NCBI GenBank assembly: GCA_000231825.2
Contig: JH720298.1
Span: 1,766,736-1,830,735, forward strand
DNA length: 64,000 nt
Source of the DNA: Tetrahymena elliotti 4EA
Taxonomy: Eukaryota; Ciliophora; Oligohymenophorea; Hymenostomatida; Tetrahymenidae
Direction: 5' to 3'
Part shown: positions 12,792-25,858 of the stretch, piece by piece
How the letters are laid out: each line of letters starts with the position of its first letter
Numbering within the stretch: the first letter of the stretch is position 1
Translations under genes and position numbers: made by a program
The notes under the pieces: generated by a model
The model's database searches: none
Told to the model about the DNA's origin: nothing
Seen by the model: the letters and a program-made list of their open reading frames with translations, nothing else

Positions 12792-15023
12792 TCACTCGAA
12801 GGATAAAACAAATTAAAAGCATTATTAGCACATTCCAAAATCATTTTCTACTATGTTAATTTTACAATAAGAACACATTAAGATTTTAATCTGTTACGAA
12901 TTATTATCGTAAGGTTAATAATAAACTTTTTAATTTTTAATTTAATTTTCAATTTCATCTTAAATGAGCAAATCGTGTCTATTTAAATTGAAAATATCTA
13001 GGTTTGGATAATCAAATTAAACCTAAGTTACTAAATTCCTTAAAGATTATTTGACTTGTTCTGTGAATTATTTGGTCTCTTCATTATAGAATTCAAACAT
13101 ATTGATTAAATTAATTTTATTTTTTGTTTTGAATTCAGTTAAAGTTTTCTGATTAAAAATTCCTTTTATTTCTTAAGTAATGTGGTATTCAAATTTATTT
13201 AGAAAAATTTCTAAGTTATTTTGCAAATATTCTAAGAATTGTAATTTATTTCCATCTAAATTAAAATAGCAAACAGCCATAGAATAAGCTAACACATACT
13301 TTGCTTCATATAAAATGCTAAAAGCTTGAATTCTAAATGGAAGATATTCATTTTTTGCATTTTATTTTTGATCAAATAAATTTAACAAATCTGCAACAAC
13401 AGTAATATTTTTTTAATAATCTTCTTTGCTTAATTATGCCATTTGCTTGTAATATAAAAATCTTTCTTAATATTTTTCTAATCTGTGTTTCTACTAAATT
13501 TCTGGATTTTCATGCATCTTTATCATTTCGTTTTTGCAATAATTAGAATGAGAAAAGTTAGTTGTTATTTACAAGCAAGCCCAACAAAAGTGAGACTTGC
13601 AATTCTAACATTACATGTGCATACAGCCACCATTTTTTTCAATTGCTACTTTACAGTTAGGACATGCCTTTGTGTGTTTAGTAATGTAATTAAGATTATC
13701 AAATACCTATTTGTCTACTGTAGAGATTAATTTCATCCATTGCTTATATTACTCACAACTTAATGGTAAATGTGCTTGCTCTTAGCAAGAGCTGCAGGAA
13801 AATGATTCTTCACAAGTGCATGTTAAATTAATTTACTGATTTAGCTATTAATTAAATAAAAATGTATTTTCACAGTTCTTAAAAGGACAAGCTTTGATGC
13901 ATTTATTTAATTACAAAAAATCACTAAATAAAATATTTTTAGCTTTCTAAAGCTATTTAGGTTTAACTAACAGCTCTGAGATTTCTTTCCAGCCTATTTT
14001 TGCTTAGCATTTATCCAAAGGGCATGTTTTACAAAGCATTTAGCTTCCAAGATCAAGCAGTGATTTAATGTATTCTTAATAACAATTTATACAAAAGTAA
14101 TGCTTGCATTCAAGAGAGTATCTGTTTTTAGCACCAAGCTTTTTATTGCAAAGTAAACAATTATCTTTGTTTTATGAACTCAAAAGTTAATTAGAATATT
14201 AAATTTTAATATGATCATAATTACAATCAGGAGATATAAAGACGTCAGCTAAATTGTAATAACTATTTCTAAGTAAAAAAAGAGACTTACCTGAAGATAT
14301 AGAGTAAATTTAACTAATTTAATTAATCTTTTTAATAATTTAATTGATAAGAATATCTTTCGAAATTATGGAATAGAAATTATCAAAAGACAAACAAGAA
14401 ATTAATTAATAAGTATCAAAATTTTGCTTTTGAGATGTGCAATTACTCTCTAAATTTTATTTTGTTTTCTTTATTTAAATAGAATAACTCATTTAATTTT
14501 GCTTATTTTCTCCTGTATCAGACATTAATTCTGGATCATAACCTTAACCAAAGTTACAATTTTCAAGCTAACTCTATTAATCTGCTTTTGAGTCAATAGT
14601 TTTCTCAGGTACTAAATTTTTGCATAAAATTTCTTCTTTTTGAATGGATTTATTAGATTCTAAATTTTTGCTTTGACTAGCTTCTTTTTATTAGCTAATT
14701 TATTAAATACTTGCTTTATTCTGAACTTGATCTGCTTTAAAATCTATATATTTAGTTTATATTTGAGTTAATTCTTAACTAGAAATATTCTTATTGTTAT
14801 TGACTACAGCTAAATTATCTTAACTTTATTTCATATGTGACTAACCATTTTATATGTACTTTTATTTCTAATATTTATTGTTCAAATAATTTCCATAGTC
14901 AGCGCTTATTCTATCATTAGTTTAGGGAAAGCCTTAAGAATAAATTGGTGAATTTTATTTTTATTTTTTTTTAGTCTCATCACTATTTTGTATTTTATTT
15001 TAACAGCCAAAAGCACAGCCCAT
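12792..15023 (-). CDS. Ariadne-type RBR E3 ubiquitin ligase
   Basis: A single exon of 743 aa from ATG 15021-15023 to TGA 12792-12794; an in-frame TGA lies upstream of the ATG. Residues 1-285 are Q/N-rich. The RBR module follows: RING1 (CLLC...[12 protein letters not shown]...CKTCPLDKC, about 288-340), IBR (CPFKNC...[12 protein letters not shown]...H..C) and RING2 ([19 protein letters not shown]...HFCWAC). The RING2 cysteine in GGCMHM, residue 467, matches the thioester-forming Cys of HHARI/ARIH1. A helical segment after RING2 (about 500-680) matches the position of the Ariadne autoinhibitory domain. Ubiquitin is passed from an E2 to this Cys and then to substrate. Two extras: the N-terminus MGCAFGC looks like an N-myristoylation/palmitoylation site, and the extreme C-terminus has a second CxxC...CxxC zinc-ribbon-like knuckle (MCSYCK...MCQQC). 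Confidence 0.93.
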
Positions 15024-15932
15024 TGAAGGAACAAACTTTGATTCTTTTTTAGATAATTTTTTTTATAATAACAAAATAGATAATTATTATTATAATATTT
15101 AATATTTACATCAATTTAATAATTCTATCCAGACCGCTTTATAAGAGAAACACTCTTAAAATAAGCGAAAAAAAACAAAAAAATAGCCACAAATTTAATT
15201 AAATGATATCATTTACAGAATATCTTTTAATTTTATGACAACTTATTTATTTCTGTGAAATCCCAACAAAATTTAGAATTATTAATTAAGAATCTAAGCC
15301 AACAAATAATAAATAAAGAAAATACCACTCATTTAATGCATTTAGAAGCAAAAAATTCTTAATTAGCTGGTAATAAAAAATCCTCTAATTTAAAACAATC
15401 AATCTACATGCAAATAGAATCAAATATTTTTTACATTATTAAAAATGAATTAAAATTATCTTATAGAATAATAAAATAATACATATCATTCAACTAAAAA
15501 TCAAAGTTTCTTTCTACTTTAAAGGTAAATTAAAATTAATAATCAAAATTTAAGACAGGAATCTATCTATTCAATTTATAACTCTTTTCTTTAATATATA
15601 TTAGTAAATATAGATATTGGTTTGCTTTTTATTTGTGCGAGCATTGTCCTTTTGCGAGAGAGAATAGCAAAATATACTAAAAATTATCAACTCCTCAAAA
15701 AATATTCAGAAGCTAGCAATACTTTTATATATAATATTTGACAACAATATTAGAAAAAGAGAATATTTAATTAAATTAAAAAATTTTTTGGAAATTTGTG
15801 ATTGATCGAGGAATGACAAGATAAATAAACAAAAATATGATATAATTACAAAAATAGAGAAAAAAATAGATTAATTTTAATAAATATTTACAAATTAATT
15901 AATTTATATAGAATGTAACAAACAAGCAAAAA
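15024..15932. other. Intergenic
   Basis: About 0.9 kb upstream of the RBR gene (-) and downstream of the small gene at 15933 (-). AT-rich; no open frame with coding character and no paired structure noticed. Confidence 0.45.
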
Positions 15933-16774
15933 TCATTCAAACAATCTACTATGCTATCCAGAGCTTTTAGTTTAAATATTTAATATTAAATAAAAAAGAA
16001 TTTATTTAGAAATAATTAAAATTACCTTAAACCATCTTGAATATCAGATATATCATCAAAGTCTCTGTCATAGAAATCTTTTTTGCTTTTTTTACCAGAA
16101 TTTAGTTGCTCGACCTTTTTTTACTATAAAAGAAAAATTCAATATAAATTATAAGAATGAATGAATGAATAAATATACTCTTATAGTCAGCTTTTCTTGA
16201 AGCTTTTCAAGTAGTTTAACAACTCTTGGATTAGATTAGTTATCGGAACGATTACGATTAGGTTCTGTATTAAATTATTTATTAGACTGAACTTACTATA
16301 GGGGTATTTAACTGGGTTCATTATAGTCTTAATTTTATTTTGTAGATCTATATGATTTTTATATGTTTTACTATGAATGACTGCTGTTAGATCTATTTGC
16401 AGTCATATTTTTATTTGGATATACTGTAGGTTAGCTATTAGAGTTATAAGACTATCTCTAAAATGATTAACTATCACTTCTATTATTCTAATTGAATGTT
16501 GGAGGTTGATAGTAATCTGGAGTTTTATACTAACGAGAATTATTACTATTTTATCTAGATTTATTTGTTCTCTATTTGTCAATATTTTCTTAAGGCTAAA
16601 AGCTATGCTATTTAGCTCTTATTTAATTATTTTATGACCCTCTTACAGGTACATTTAAATATTCCTAGATTATTTAAATGATAATATTCATAAATTGTTT
16701 TTTTAAATTAAAATATTCAAATGTATTACTTGCAACTCATTATCTTGCTGTTATGGTTAAATATTCTTTTTCAT
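15933..16774 (-). CDS. Small Q/S/N-rich protein, unknown
   Basis: Four exons (16730-16774, 16179-16664, 16026-16123, 15933-15963) give 219 aa. Introns 16665-16729, 16124-16178 and 15964-16025 all have GT..AG ends and keep the frame. The body is Gln/Ser/Asn/Tyr-rich with RSN and SRSNSSHSQ-like clusters. Near the C-terminus is a short amphipathic helix (VVKLLEKLQEKL), then a lysine cluster (KKVEQLNSGKKSKKDFYD), then acidic DFDDISDIQDG, ending ...HSRLFE. No known domain recognised. The start is uncertain: MKKNIQPQQQ at 16774 requires the first intron, whereas an ATG inside that intron (MNIIIQIIQEYLN) would make it unnecessary. I prefer the spliced form because the intron ends look normal and the N-terminus is more hydrophilic. 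Confidence 0.7.
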
Positions 16775-16998
16775 TGTATTTACTATGACTTTTTAAAATT
16801 ACTCAAGCTTCTATTCAATTAATTTGTTGATTTTGTCATTTTAGCTATCATATTATTCATACTAATTAAAATTAAAAATTGTTTAGCATTTTATTTGATC
16901 ATTTCATTCATTCATTCATGAATTTAAATAAAATAAATAATTTTGGAAAGATAAATAAATAACTGAAAGAAATATCTTGTTTATTTTATTTTACCAAG

Positions 16999-19380
16999 TC
17001 AAAAAATGTGTTGTTGTTATTGTTGAGTTTAGATTAGATTTGAGTGTTGCTTGTATGCTTAAAAAAAAAAAAGAAGAAATATAAAAATTACATCTTATTC
17101 TGTGTGGTTGTAATGGTCTGTGTATTTTTGAGCTGAATTATTGTTGTTGGCAAGGGTGTTACTGGATGGGTGGGAAAAATTTTTGCCAAAGGTTTGAGGA
17201 GAGTTAAGAGGGAAATGCTGCTTTTAGTTTGTTTCTAAGACATAATTGTTGTACTTGTCTTCATCTCTTTCTTCTGTTTAAGTGGTTCTTCTGTAGGAGG
17301 AACTTGTTTTAAATTGTTGCTTGAAGTTTTCAAATTTATTTTCCAAGGAATCAACTTTTTCCATGAGGTTTTAACAGGTGTATTAAAGATTTTAAACAAT
17401 TTATTCTAATTTCTTGATTTGGTGGTCTTTTGAAGAATTTTCTTCTTTGAGAGACTAGACCATCTTTTTAAGGGCTAAGACTTCTTTTTCAGATTATGTC
17501 AACAGATGAGAAGGTATTTAATTATTATCTTCAAAGAGGATGTTAGAAATTTAGCTGTTATTATGATTGTGAGCATTATTGTTAATTTGGCTGATTTAAC
17601 TTGTTTTGTTGCTAACTAATTAACCTGCTCCTCCTTATTCTTATTGATTCAAATTCAATTATTTATATCCAGAGCTGTTGCTGTTATTGTTTACTTTCTC
17701 AAATAAATTATTGTTGGAATTAGCTTGTTGGATTTGATTTGGTTCTCTTTATATTTAGTTTTATTAATTCATAATTGGCTGTCCAAAAAGTTATTTTTGT
17801 AATTCAGCATAATTTTCTTAATTGACTGGCGTGAGACTGGAATTATCCATAAGAACTTCGCTTGGTTATTCATTTTGAAGTTGCATGATTTCCTTATTCA
17901 TATTTTGTAATTTTAAGTTCAAATTTTGTTAAATTTATTCTAGATCGCTATTTAAAATTTAAGGTTGATTCTATTAAAAGTTGTTAAGTCCTCTAACGGA
18001 TTAAATAGCACTGCTTCCAGGCATAGATGATTGTTAAATATTATACAATTATTTCTAAATAGAATCTAATGGCTATTAACCCATTTAATTGCTTTATAAA
18101 TTATGATTGCTATTCAAATTATAATTGCTATGAGAAGGTGTATGGAAAAACTAACCATTCATAGCTAAACTTTGCTAAGTGTTGTTACCACTTTAATGGA
18201 CATTTCCTTAGTAATGCAACATTTCTTCACTAGGACTGCTAACTAAGCTTCTCTTTTTAATAGAATTCACATTGTTGTGTTTTAATCTTCTGTCTGAACT
18301 ATTGTAAGATGGATAACTTATAGATGGTAAATTTGCCGGATGAGGTTAATTCAAAATATTATTTGGTATATGCTATTACTAGTCAGGTAAAGTTTAATTT
18401 GTTTATGTTATCATAGTATTTGCCTGTGTATTCAAAGTATTCCCTTAGCTGTTCAAAGAATTTCCATTGTTATTATTCAAATTATTGCTGCTCATTGAAT
18501 TTGGAAAAGGCCTTGGAATGTTCAATCGAGCCTAGTTAAAGAATTTTTCATCAATTTCTGACTCAATATTCATGCTTAAATCCTGTGCATTTGATTTATT
18601 TCTCAACAAATGAGCCTAAGAACTAGACTAAATTTATTGCTGCTACTAAACTGGCTATTTATTTCCAAAAGGATTTTCCTCAAAAAGCAATACTTAATTC
18701 AAATACGTTTTGGCCCCTCCATAAGTTTCTTTGACAATAATCTATTTAATTTAATATTAAATAAATAACAAATCAATGAATCAATTTAATAATAAATTGC
18801 ATTGTTTTATGTTTTTTTATAAGAATTACCTTAATAAAATTGTATCTTTTGCCTAGTGGATCAATTTGAAATACTTATAAACCTTCTTTCTTTATGAAAT
18901 AAAATTGATTTTTAAAACAAAATAAAACAATTTGCAATCATTTACAAGCTCTAAATAAATAGTAGACCAAGTAATATACTCTTTCACATTATCAGTTGAT
19001 ACTAAAAGTTCAATTATTGATGGATTTGTTTTATAATCATGCCAACAATCGAAAGCGATGCATTTGAAAAATTTAGGTCTGTCAGCTAACATGCTAATAT
19101 CAATAATAACGCTTTAAGGCATTCCTTCTTCTGTCATCCAAATACTCTATTCAATTATAAATTTATTTTTAAAAATGCTCAATCATCCTCAATCTTAGAA
19201 TCCTTATTGAGAAATTGAATCAAAATTGATCTTTTCTAAAAGATTTACTTTTCTATTTGAAGAAATAACATTTGCTGCCTAAGCGTTTTTGAGCTCAGAA
19301 GAGCAGCTAATAACTTTGGCATTATTCTATTCTGAAATTAGATTAAGTGCTTGAATTTATTGTATTTCTTCACTATCCAT
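16999..19380 (-). CDS. Putative galactose-binding-like (discoidin/DOC-type) domain protein with Q-rich tail and coiled coil
   Basis: Exons 19249-19380, 18946-19146, 18830-18889, 17092-18741 and 16999-17049 give 697 aa. Introns 1-3 (102, 56 and 88 bp) are well supported by frame continuity; the last (17050-17091, 42 bp) is tentative, since the frame also stays open if it is retained. Residues about 45-160 form a compact domain: SIWMTEEGMPQSVIIDISML, FFKCIAFDCWHDYKTNPSII, LLVSTDNVKEYITW, FQIDPLGKRYNFIK, VKETYGGAKTYLNQVLLFEE. The strand pattern and the closing G-x-TYLNQV-L-F motif resemble discoidin/DOC beta-sandwiches such as those of IFT25 or APC10 (similarity judged by eye). A ~350-residue Q/N/S-rich stretch follows, then a heptad coiled coil (EVLALKKMVQSLKEEN...LMEKVDSLENKFENFKQQF, about 560-625). 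Role unknown; a ciliary or cytoskeletal scaffold is possible. Confidence 0.8.
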
Positions 19381-21072
19381 TTTACTTTCTTTATGCTTAG
19401 TTTGGGTTTTGGTTTGGTTTTGGAAATGTAATTTGATTAACACTAAACAAACTTTAATTTTGATAAGAAATGCGAATTTATTTGATTTATTTGAATCATC
19501 AAATATTAAATTTGAAAAATAATCTCGAATTAGTCAATAATAATAATAACTAACTATTTAATTATTTATTTATATGTTATTACACTCAAATATTTCAGAT
19601 TCAAAAAATTTATTATATTTAAAACTGCATATTAAAAAAATTCAATAAAGTAATTGACTAAATTGTAAATCAAATCATGATATTTGATGGAAAAATCCAT
19701 AAAAAAATCAATTGAAATGAATATCACAACTAGATATTTCATACAAATATTAAAATAAGAACTAATGAAATTGTAAAAAATCAAATCTAAATAATTGTTT
19801 TTAAAACTCTAACTAGAAATTATTCTTATCTTTATGTAAATGGTATAATTTTGTGTTTATTTATTATTCTTTAATTATTTATTCAATTAAAACTTTAATT
19901 TATTCAAATTTAATTTCACTAAAGCAATTATTACCTTAATTTGCTTTTAAGTAAAATTATCCAAATTTGTTAATTCATTTAAAATTTTTATCATTTTCAA
20001 CAAATTTATTGTAGCTTTTTATATTATTAATATTTAATTCATATTCAATTCATTTATATTCTTCTATCTATCTATCTTTTATTATGTCTATTTATGATGA
20101 TACGATTTGAAATGATTTCACTTCCGAGAGTCGAGAGTAAATAAATAGTTAATTATTTCATTTAATGATAAATATAGATTTGTTTTATTTAAAAAATTAT
20201 TAAAATTGAAAAAAATAATTATTGAAGAGATTAAAAAATAAAATTAAACTGTTTTGGTATCTAGATTAATTTACCAAACAACAAAAATGCATTTAAATAA
20301 TTTAAAATCAGCTTTTTATTTTTCAAAATAAAGTATTTTCATTTGAACTCTATCTAATTATTTTAGATATATTTTTAATTGAAAGTATTAATGTTTTTTT
20401 ATTAAATGTTAGAATATTAACAGTTATACCTAAAAGATCTAGGACGAAAGAAAACAAACTATTTTTGAGCTTAATTTGGTCTATAAACTAATCAATGAAA
20501 CTTAAAATTATAAAAAATTAATTCTCAAAAATGTAAATTCTACAATATTTTTTTTCAAGATAAATTTTTATCTATTTGCTTTTTTTATCATACAATTTTA
20601 TCTCTTTTGTAGTTAGTTAGTCAGTCAGTCATCTATCTAGCTTTTTTGTACATTGAATATAATTTTTTGCTTTTGTATTGTTATGTAAAGCAAAATATAA
20701 TTGATTCTCTTTTGATTTGAGCTAAACGTATTTTTAACAAATTAATTAATTAGACATAATTTTATTATTATTTTTGATGATAGTGGAGGGAGGTAACAAT
20801 CAATGAAAGAATGAATGAATGAAATGATATAATTATATGAATACTTTTAAAAGAGCTTAGTTATATAGATAGATAGAGAGATAGTTATCAAACCTAAAGT
20901 TAGTAAATATCAAACAAGCATAGAAACATAAAGATATTAATTAAAAACATATATATTTTGCTTATTGAAAGATATACAATAGAAAAGCAACTAGATAAAG
21001 AATATCATAGGTTTTGTTGAGAATATAATAGATATATAAGATTAATATTTTAAGAGAATCATTCAAGAATTA
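19381..21072. other. Intergenic between divergent genes
   Basis: About 1.7 kb that should contain the promoters of the gene at 19380 (-) and RBM25 (+). It holds short tetranucleotide runs (TCTA near 20065, GTTAGTTAGTCAGTCAGTC near 20611, ATAGATAGATAGAGAG near 20866). A rare GC-containing stretch, CTTCCGAGAGTCGAGAG, lies near 20121 after an isolated ATGATGA. No gene found. Confidence 0.45.
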
Positions 21073-24000
21073 ATGAGCGATATGAATAACATGATGCGTA
21101 TGCCTGGATAACCTCCTAATGGAATGCCTATGTAGCCACCAATGAATCTAAATCCTGCTATGATGCCAGGTTTTGAAACAAGTTAATTGAAATTAAATTG
21201 GATTAATTCATAAAATTCTATAAAATTAGGACAAATGGGACCTCCTCCATTTATGGGACCAGGAAATTAAGGTAATAAATTAGTGAATAGAATAATTAAT
21301 TCTCATTTCAATCAATCAAATTTCATTCTCATTTGCAATTCTTAAATTTTAAACAACTAATTAATAATTCAATTTATTTAATTTAAAAGGAATGAGACAA
21401 ATGCCTCCAATGAACAGTAATAAATCAATAATCTTGCTATTATTTTTAAGCTGCTAAATTTAATTCATATTTTTTGTTTTTAGATTAACAACCTCCTATG
21501 TTTCCTCCATAATAAATGGGAATGCCATCTTTCCCTCATCACAGTAATTCATTTAATCTATTCACTTCATAAATCATTTATAGGTTCTTCTTGCAAAATG
21601 TTTATTTTGATGTGTTTGTTTAACTTCAATAGCAATTTTAATCAAAAATAAAAATGAAATTTAGAACAAATTTATTCTTTTTCAATTCTTCAAAAAATCA
21701 AATGAAAAAACTAACAAGCCAATAAATAAATAAATATTATTTTTTTTGCAATTCATTTATTAACTAACTAACTAACATATTTGAATTATATTAAAAGTGG
21801 GACCACCTCCTCATGGAATGATGAATCAATTTTAGCAATTTTCAATGAACTAAATGCCTCCCAATATGCCCCCTTTTTAGCCACCAAACTTTTAAGTTCC
21901 TCCAATGATGGGTTAACCACCTCAAATGTAACAAATGTAAGGAGGTCCCTCTCTTCATGCTCCTCCTCTTTTAAACAATGCACCTTAAAATCCTAATATG
22001 ATTAGAGAAACTATCACAGGTGGACCTTCTGCAATCCCCTCATCTTCTGCTCCTCCCTCAAATTAATCTTCTTCAGACTCTCAATGGCTCAAGCTTTTTG
22101 TAAATAATATTCACCCTGACGTACCTGATGAGTTCATCAAAAAGTTATTAGAAGTAGACAAGTTCAATTTTATTTTATTTATATTAACTAAAGAACTAGC
22201 TAGCTAACTAAAAATAGGACTCAAAATCTAATTAAAAAATTTAGTTAAAAAATTAAAAATATTATTTATTTAGTTCATAGCTAAAAAATGAATTCAACCA
22301 AACAAACAAACAAACAAAAAAAAGGAATTTAAGCTAACCAAATACTTAAAAAAGTAAATTTTCATTCTCAAAAAACAGTAAAATTTTTCTTAGAAGTATT
22401 TCTACTTAATTAGGTAGCATATATACTGAATAAATAATTAATTAATGAATAGATTATTCATAGGATCTTTTAAAAAGCAAATATTTAGTTTTCGAATTAG
22501 CCTTCACTGATTTCTATAAAATATTCCTCTTAATAAACAAAAAATGAAACAATTAAGTGAGTTAGAGGATTTAGTCTTGTTAATGATATTAATAGATATA
22601 ATAAAATAAGCAAATTTTTTATTTGTATTAGAATGATATCAGAAATTACTTCAAATGATTTAATGAAAATAGATTTGAAATAATGAATGAATGAGTAATA
22701 AGAACATGATGGTTGGTAAATTTTAAAGCTAATAATAATAGTGTGAATTAAAATCAATCAGCTAAATAATACAAATGAATTAACTAATTTATATTTATTA
22801 CATATTTTAATTTGTATTTTAAGGGGAAACTAAAGTTAATAATTTGTTTTTTATTATTTTAGGAATGTGGATCAGTTGAGAAATGGAAAAGATAGAGCGA
22901 TGAGAAAGGTAATTTAAATAAATTTGGTATTGTAGAATATAAAATGTTTGAAAGTGTTCTTAAATGCATACGTATTCTTGATGGTTTTGATATTATGGAT
23001 CAAAAGCTAGTTGTTAAGTCCTCTTCAACAACTTAGACCTTTATTGAGTAATGGAAGTAACTTAAAAGTAAAAAGTGGGAAGAAGAACAAAAGTTGAAAG
23101 GATCTTCGGAATTTACCTCTTTTGATTAATTTCTTGAAAAGGACGATTCAGTTATTAGAGAGAGAATCGAGTTGCATATGAAGAGCATTGATGTAATTTT
23201 TTCTTTCTTTCTTTCTTTCTTTGTTTTTTCGAGTGTTTTATTTATGAATTTTTATTTTTTTGGCAATTTTGTTCAGGAAAAAGTAGAGAAAGTCAGAGAG
23301 AAGAAGAGAGAAGATGAAGAAAAGAAGCTTCATCCTCGTGAAAAAGACAGAGAAAATAAAAAGAAATAATAGTAAAGAGAAATTGAGAAGAAAGGCAAAG
23401 AAAAATTAAAAGATTGGTAATAGGTTGAAGAAGATTTAGCTCGTGAAAAAAGAAAAGAAAGGGAAAGAGAAAAAGAGCGTGAAAGAAATCGTTAAAAGGC
23501 TCTTGAAAGAGAATTAAATTACACTGATGATATCGATCGTCATAAATAAAGAGGCAGAATGATGGAACGCAAGAGATAGCGTCAAAGAGAATTAGAAGAA
23601 GATGAAAATGACAGAAAAAAAGAATTAGAACTTCTTAATCCTCCCGAGCCTGAATTTAATATTCCTATGCCTGAAGAACCTTTAGATTTTGATTCTATCG
23701 ATTTTGTTAGTGGATTAAACGGATAGCACACTGATAAAACTGTTAAAGAAGTGATTAATTTGAACTTTGAAGAAATAGATTTAGCTCAAAATAATAAAAA
23801 TAACAATGATATCATTGAATATACAATTGAAAATCCAAGAAATAACATAGTTAATCAAGCAATTAGCAAGCTTAATATTTAATTCAAATAAGATTTTACT
23901 GATAAGCTTGCAAGGGGAGAGTATGTTATGCCAGCAATGGAAGAAGAATATTAGGAGCCAGTTGCAAATATTAATGAATTCCACTCCTCTCGTGCTATGC

Positions 24001-24731
24001 AGATAGAATCAGATAACAAAGATCCTTCTGTCAAACAAATCTTTGGCAGCCTAGAGGAAGAAGAAGAGGAAGAAAGACAAAGAAACCTCAGAAAAATTGA
24101 GCTCCCTAAAATTGGTAATGCCCGTTTTGTCGAGTAAAGAGAAATCATGCGTAAACAACAAGAAACTGCAGAAGAAAAGACTCCTGCTGCTAGATAATTA
24201 ACTGAAGAAGAAATGAAAAAAGAACTCAAAGAAATTCTCTAACTTGTTCCTCCAACCAGCTCTAATAACTCAGCCTTATTCTCTTTTAACTTTAACTGGG
24301 ACTTATTCGAAAAGGTATTTATCATATTTCCTTCTTATTTTTTCATCTTTTTTAGTATGAAAAACCTTTAAGATTCGTTTAAACCTTTCATTTTGATTTG
24401 TCTATCACTGATCTTTGAAATAAACCTGATTTTATTCCAATTTTTTAATGAAAATTAAATAAATAATTAAATATTTCATTAGAGTGGACTACTTGATAAG
24501 AAAATAAAACCTTTCCTTTTGAAGAAGAGTTAAGAACTTTTGGGATAGGAAGAATAAGGATTTGTTGATCTTATAGTGAAAAAGTTTACTCAAAGACCAA
24601 CTCCTGAAAAGCTTATTAGATAGATAGTAAAGATTTTGGATATAGATGAATCTGAGAAGTTTATTGCTTCACTTTGGAGAATTATGATTTTCGAGACACT
24701 TAAATATGAAAGATTCCTTCACATTGTCTGA
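21073..24731 (+). CDS. RBM25: RBM25-like splicing factor (RRM, RE/RD-rich, PWI)
   Basis: Eight exons: 21073-21169, 21230-21271, 21390-21416, 21484-21543, 21798-22153, 22863-23192, 23277-24314, 24483-24731; 732 aa. Residues 1-150 are Met/Pro/Gly/Gln-rich. An RRM spans about 168-262 (WLKLFVNNIHPDVPDEFI, then CGSVEKWKRQSDEKGNLNKF, FGIVEYKMFESVLKCIRILD), aligning well with the divergent RRM of human RBM25. A long Glu/Arg/Lys helix (KVREKKREDEEKKLHPREKD and onward) follows. The C-terminal PWI domain (about 640-732) has FNWDLFEKSGLLDKKIKPFL and FIASLWRIMIFETLKYERFL. RBM25/Snu71 is a U1 snRNP-associated factor that binds RNA and influences 5' splice-site choice; the PWI domain binds nucleic acid. 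Three very small N-terminal exons and one 709-bp intron inside the RRM are unusual for this window. Confidence 0.93.
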
Positions 24732-25858
24732 GATAAAAGATGTAATTTATTCAACTATCATACTTTTTTAGATTAGGTATTTATATTGATATCTATCCAA
24801 AAAAAACAAACAAATAATCAAATAAAAAAACACACAACAAATACATAAAAAACAATAAAACATAAAATAAAATTGAATGGGTGGATAAGAAAGTAATCAA
24901 AGATTTCTAGGAAATATAAACAAAACATATGCTGACATTTTATTAGTAAGTATCTATCATATGTTTATTTGTTTTTATTGATTAATCTTTCTATTTATCA
25001 GACTCATCATGCCTAATTAATGATTGATAAACTTAATGAATGAATGAATAAATGACAGGAAGGAAGGACATCCATCTCTGATTCAGTCAATCTATCAATG
25101 AATATAAGTACAATTGTTTTTATTTATAATTAAATTTATGTCAATCATCATATTTCTTGCTTGCTTAAAAAAGATAATCTCTCTTTTTTCACTCACTCAC
25201 TCACACACTATATTCACTTCTTTTTTTCATTATTTCTATTTTTCTCAGTTTTGCTTTACTTTAGTTAAGGATAAACAAGCAATCAATCATCTTGTTATTG
25301 GTTCTACTTACTCCATATTTTCTTTTTATGACTCAATTTGTATCTCATTAATAAATATTTTATGTTTAGCTATTGCCTATTGCTTGTATTTCATTTCGAT
25401 TTTTACTTTGTCTTTTTCAAATGCTTAATCACTTATATTAACAAATAAATTTGCATCGAAACTTCTTTTTATTTTTATTTTTTACTTTTGGAAACATTTT
25501 ATGATTATTTAAGATTTGTTGAAATGTAAAAAAATATGATTTAAATAATTTACATATTTTTGTATTTATATTTATTTCATACAAAATTAAAGCTTAATTT
25601 GTTTATTCTTTGATTCCTTCATACATTGTTAAATACTTTAATTTGCTGATTCATTAATTAATTTGTTTTCTTTTAAAATTTTGAAATAATTAAAGTTTTT
25701 GAATTTTTGATAAAGATACAAACAAGTTAATATTTGGAATTAAATAGTTTGACTAGATTATAATAAACTTTTACAATTTTTGGATTACACAAAATATTAA
25801 TAGAGTTTCGATTGGGAAAAATAGTTTTATAGAGAGGATATACAATTTACTTACTACC
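24732..25858. other. Intergenic
   Basis: About 1.1 kb between RBM25 and the SSNA1 gene. A hydrophobic, T-rich open stretch (25114 to about 25540) has no coding character. AATG/GAAT and CACTCACTCACTCACA simple repeats occur near 25040 and 25190. Nothing else. Confidence 0.45.

Noticed and set aside
13485..13730. 81-codon plus-strand frame
   Set aside because: Antisense shadow of the RBR ligase RING2 and IBR coding sequence.
20080..20180. ATGATGA followed by a GC-containing stretch, a possible C/D snoRNA
   Set aside because: No CTGA box at a suitable distance and no terminal stem.
25114..25541. Hydrophobic open frame of about 140 codons
   Set aside because: T-rich low-complexity spacer, no family similarity, no clear start context; its composition matches surrounding non-coding DNA.
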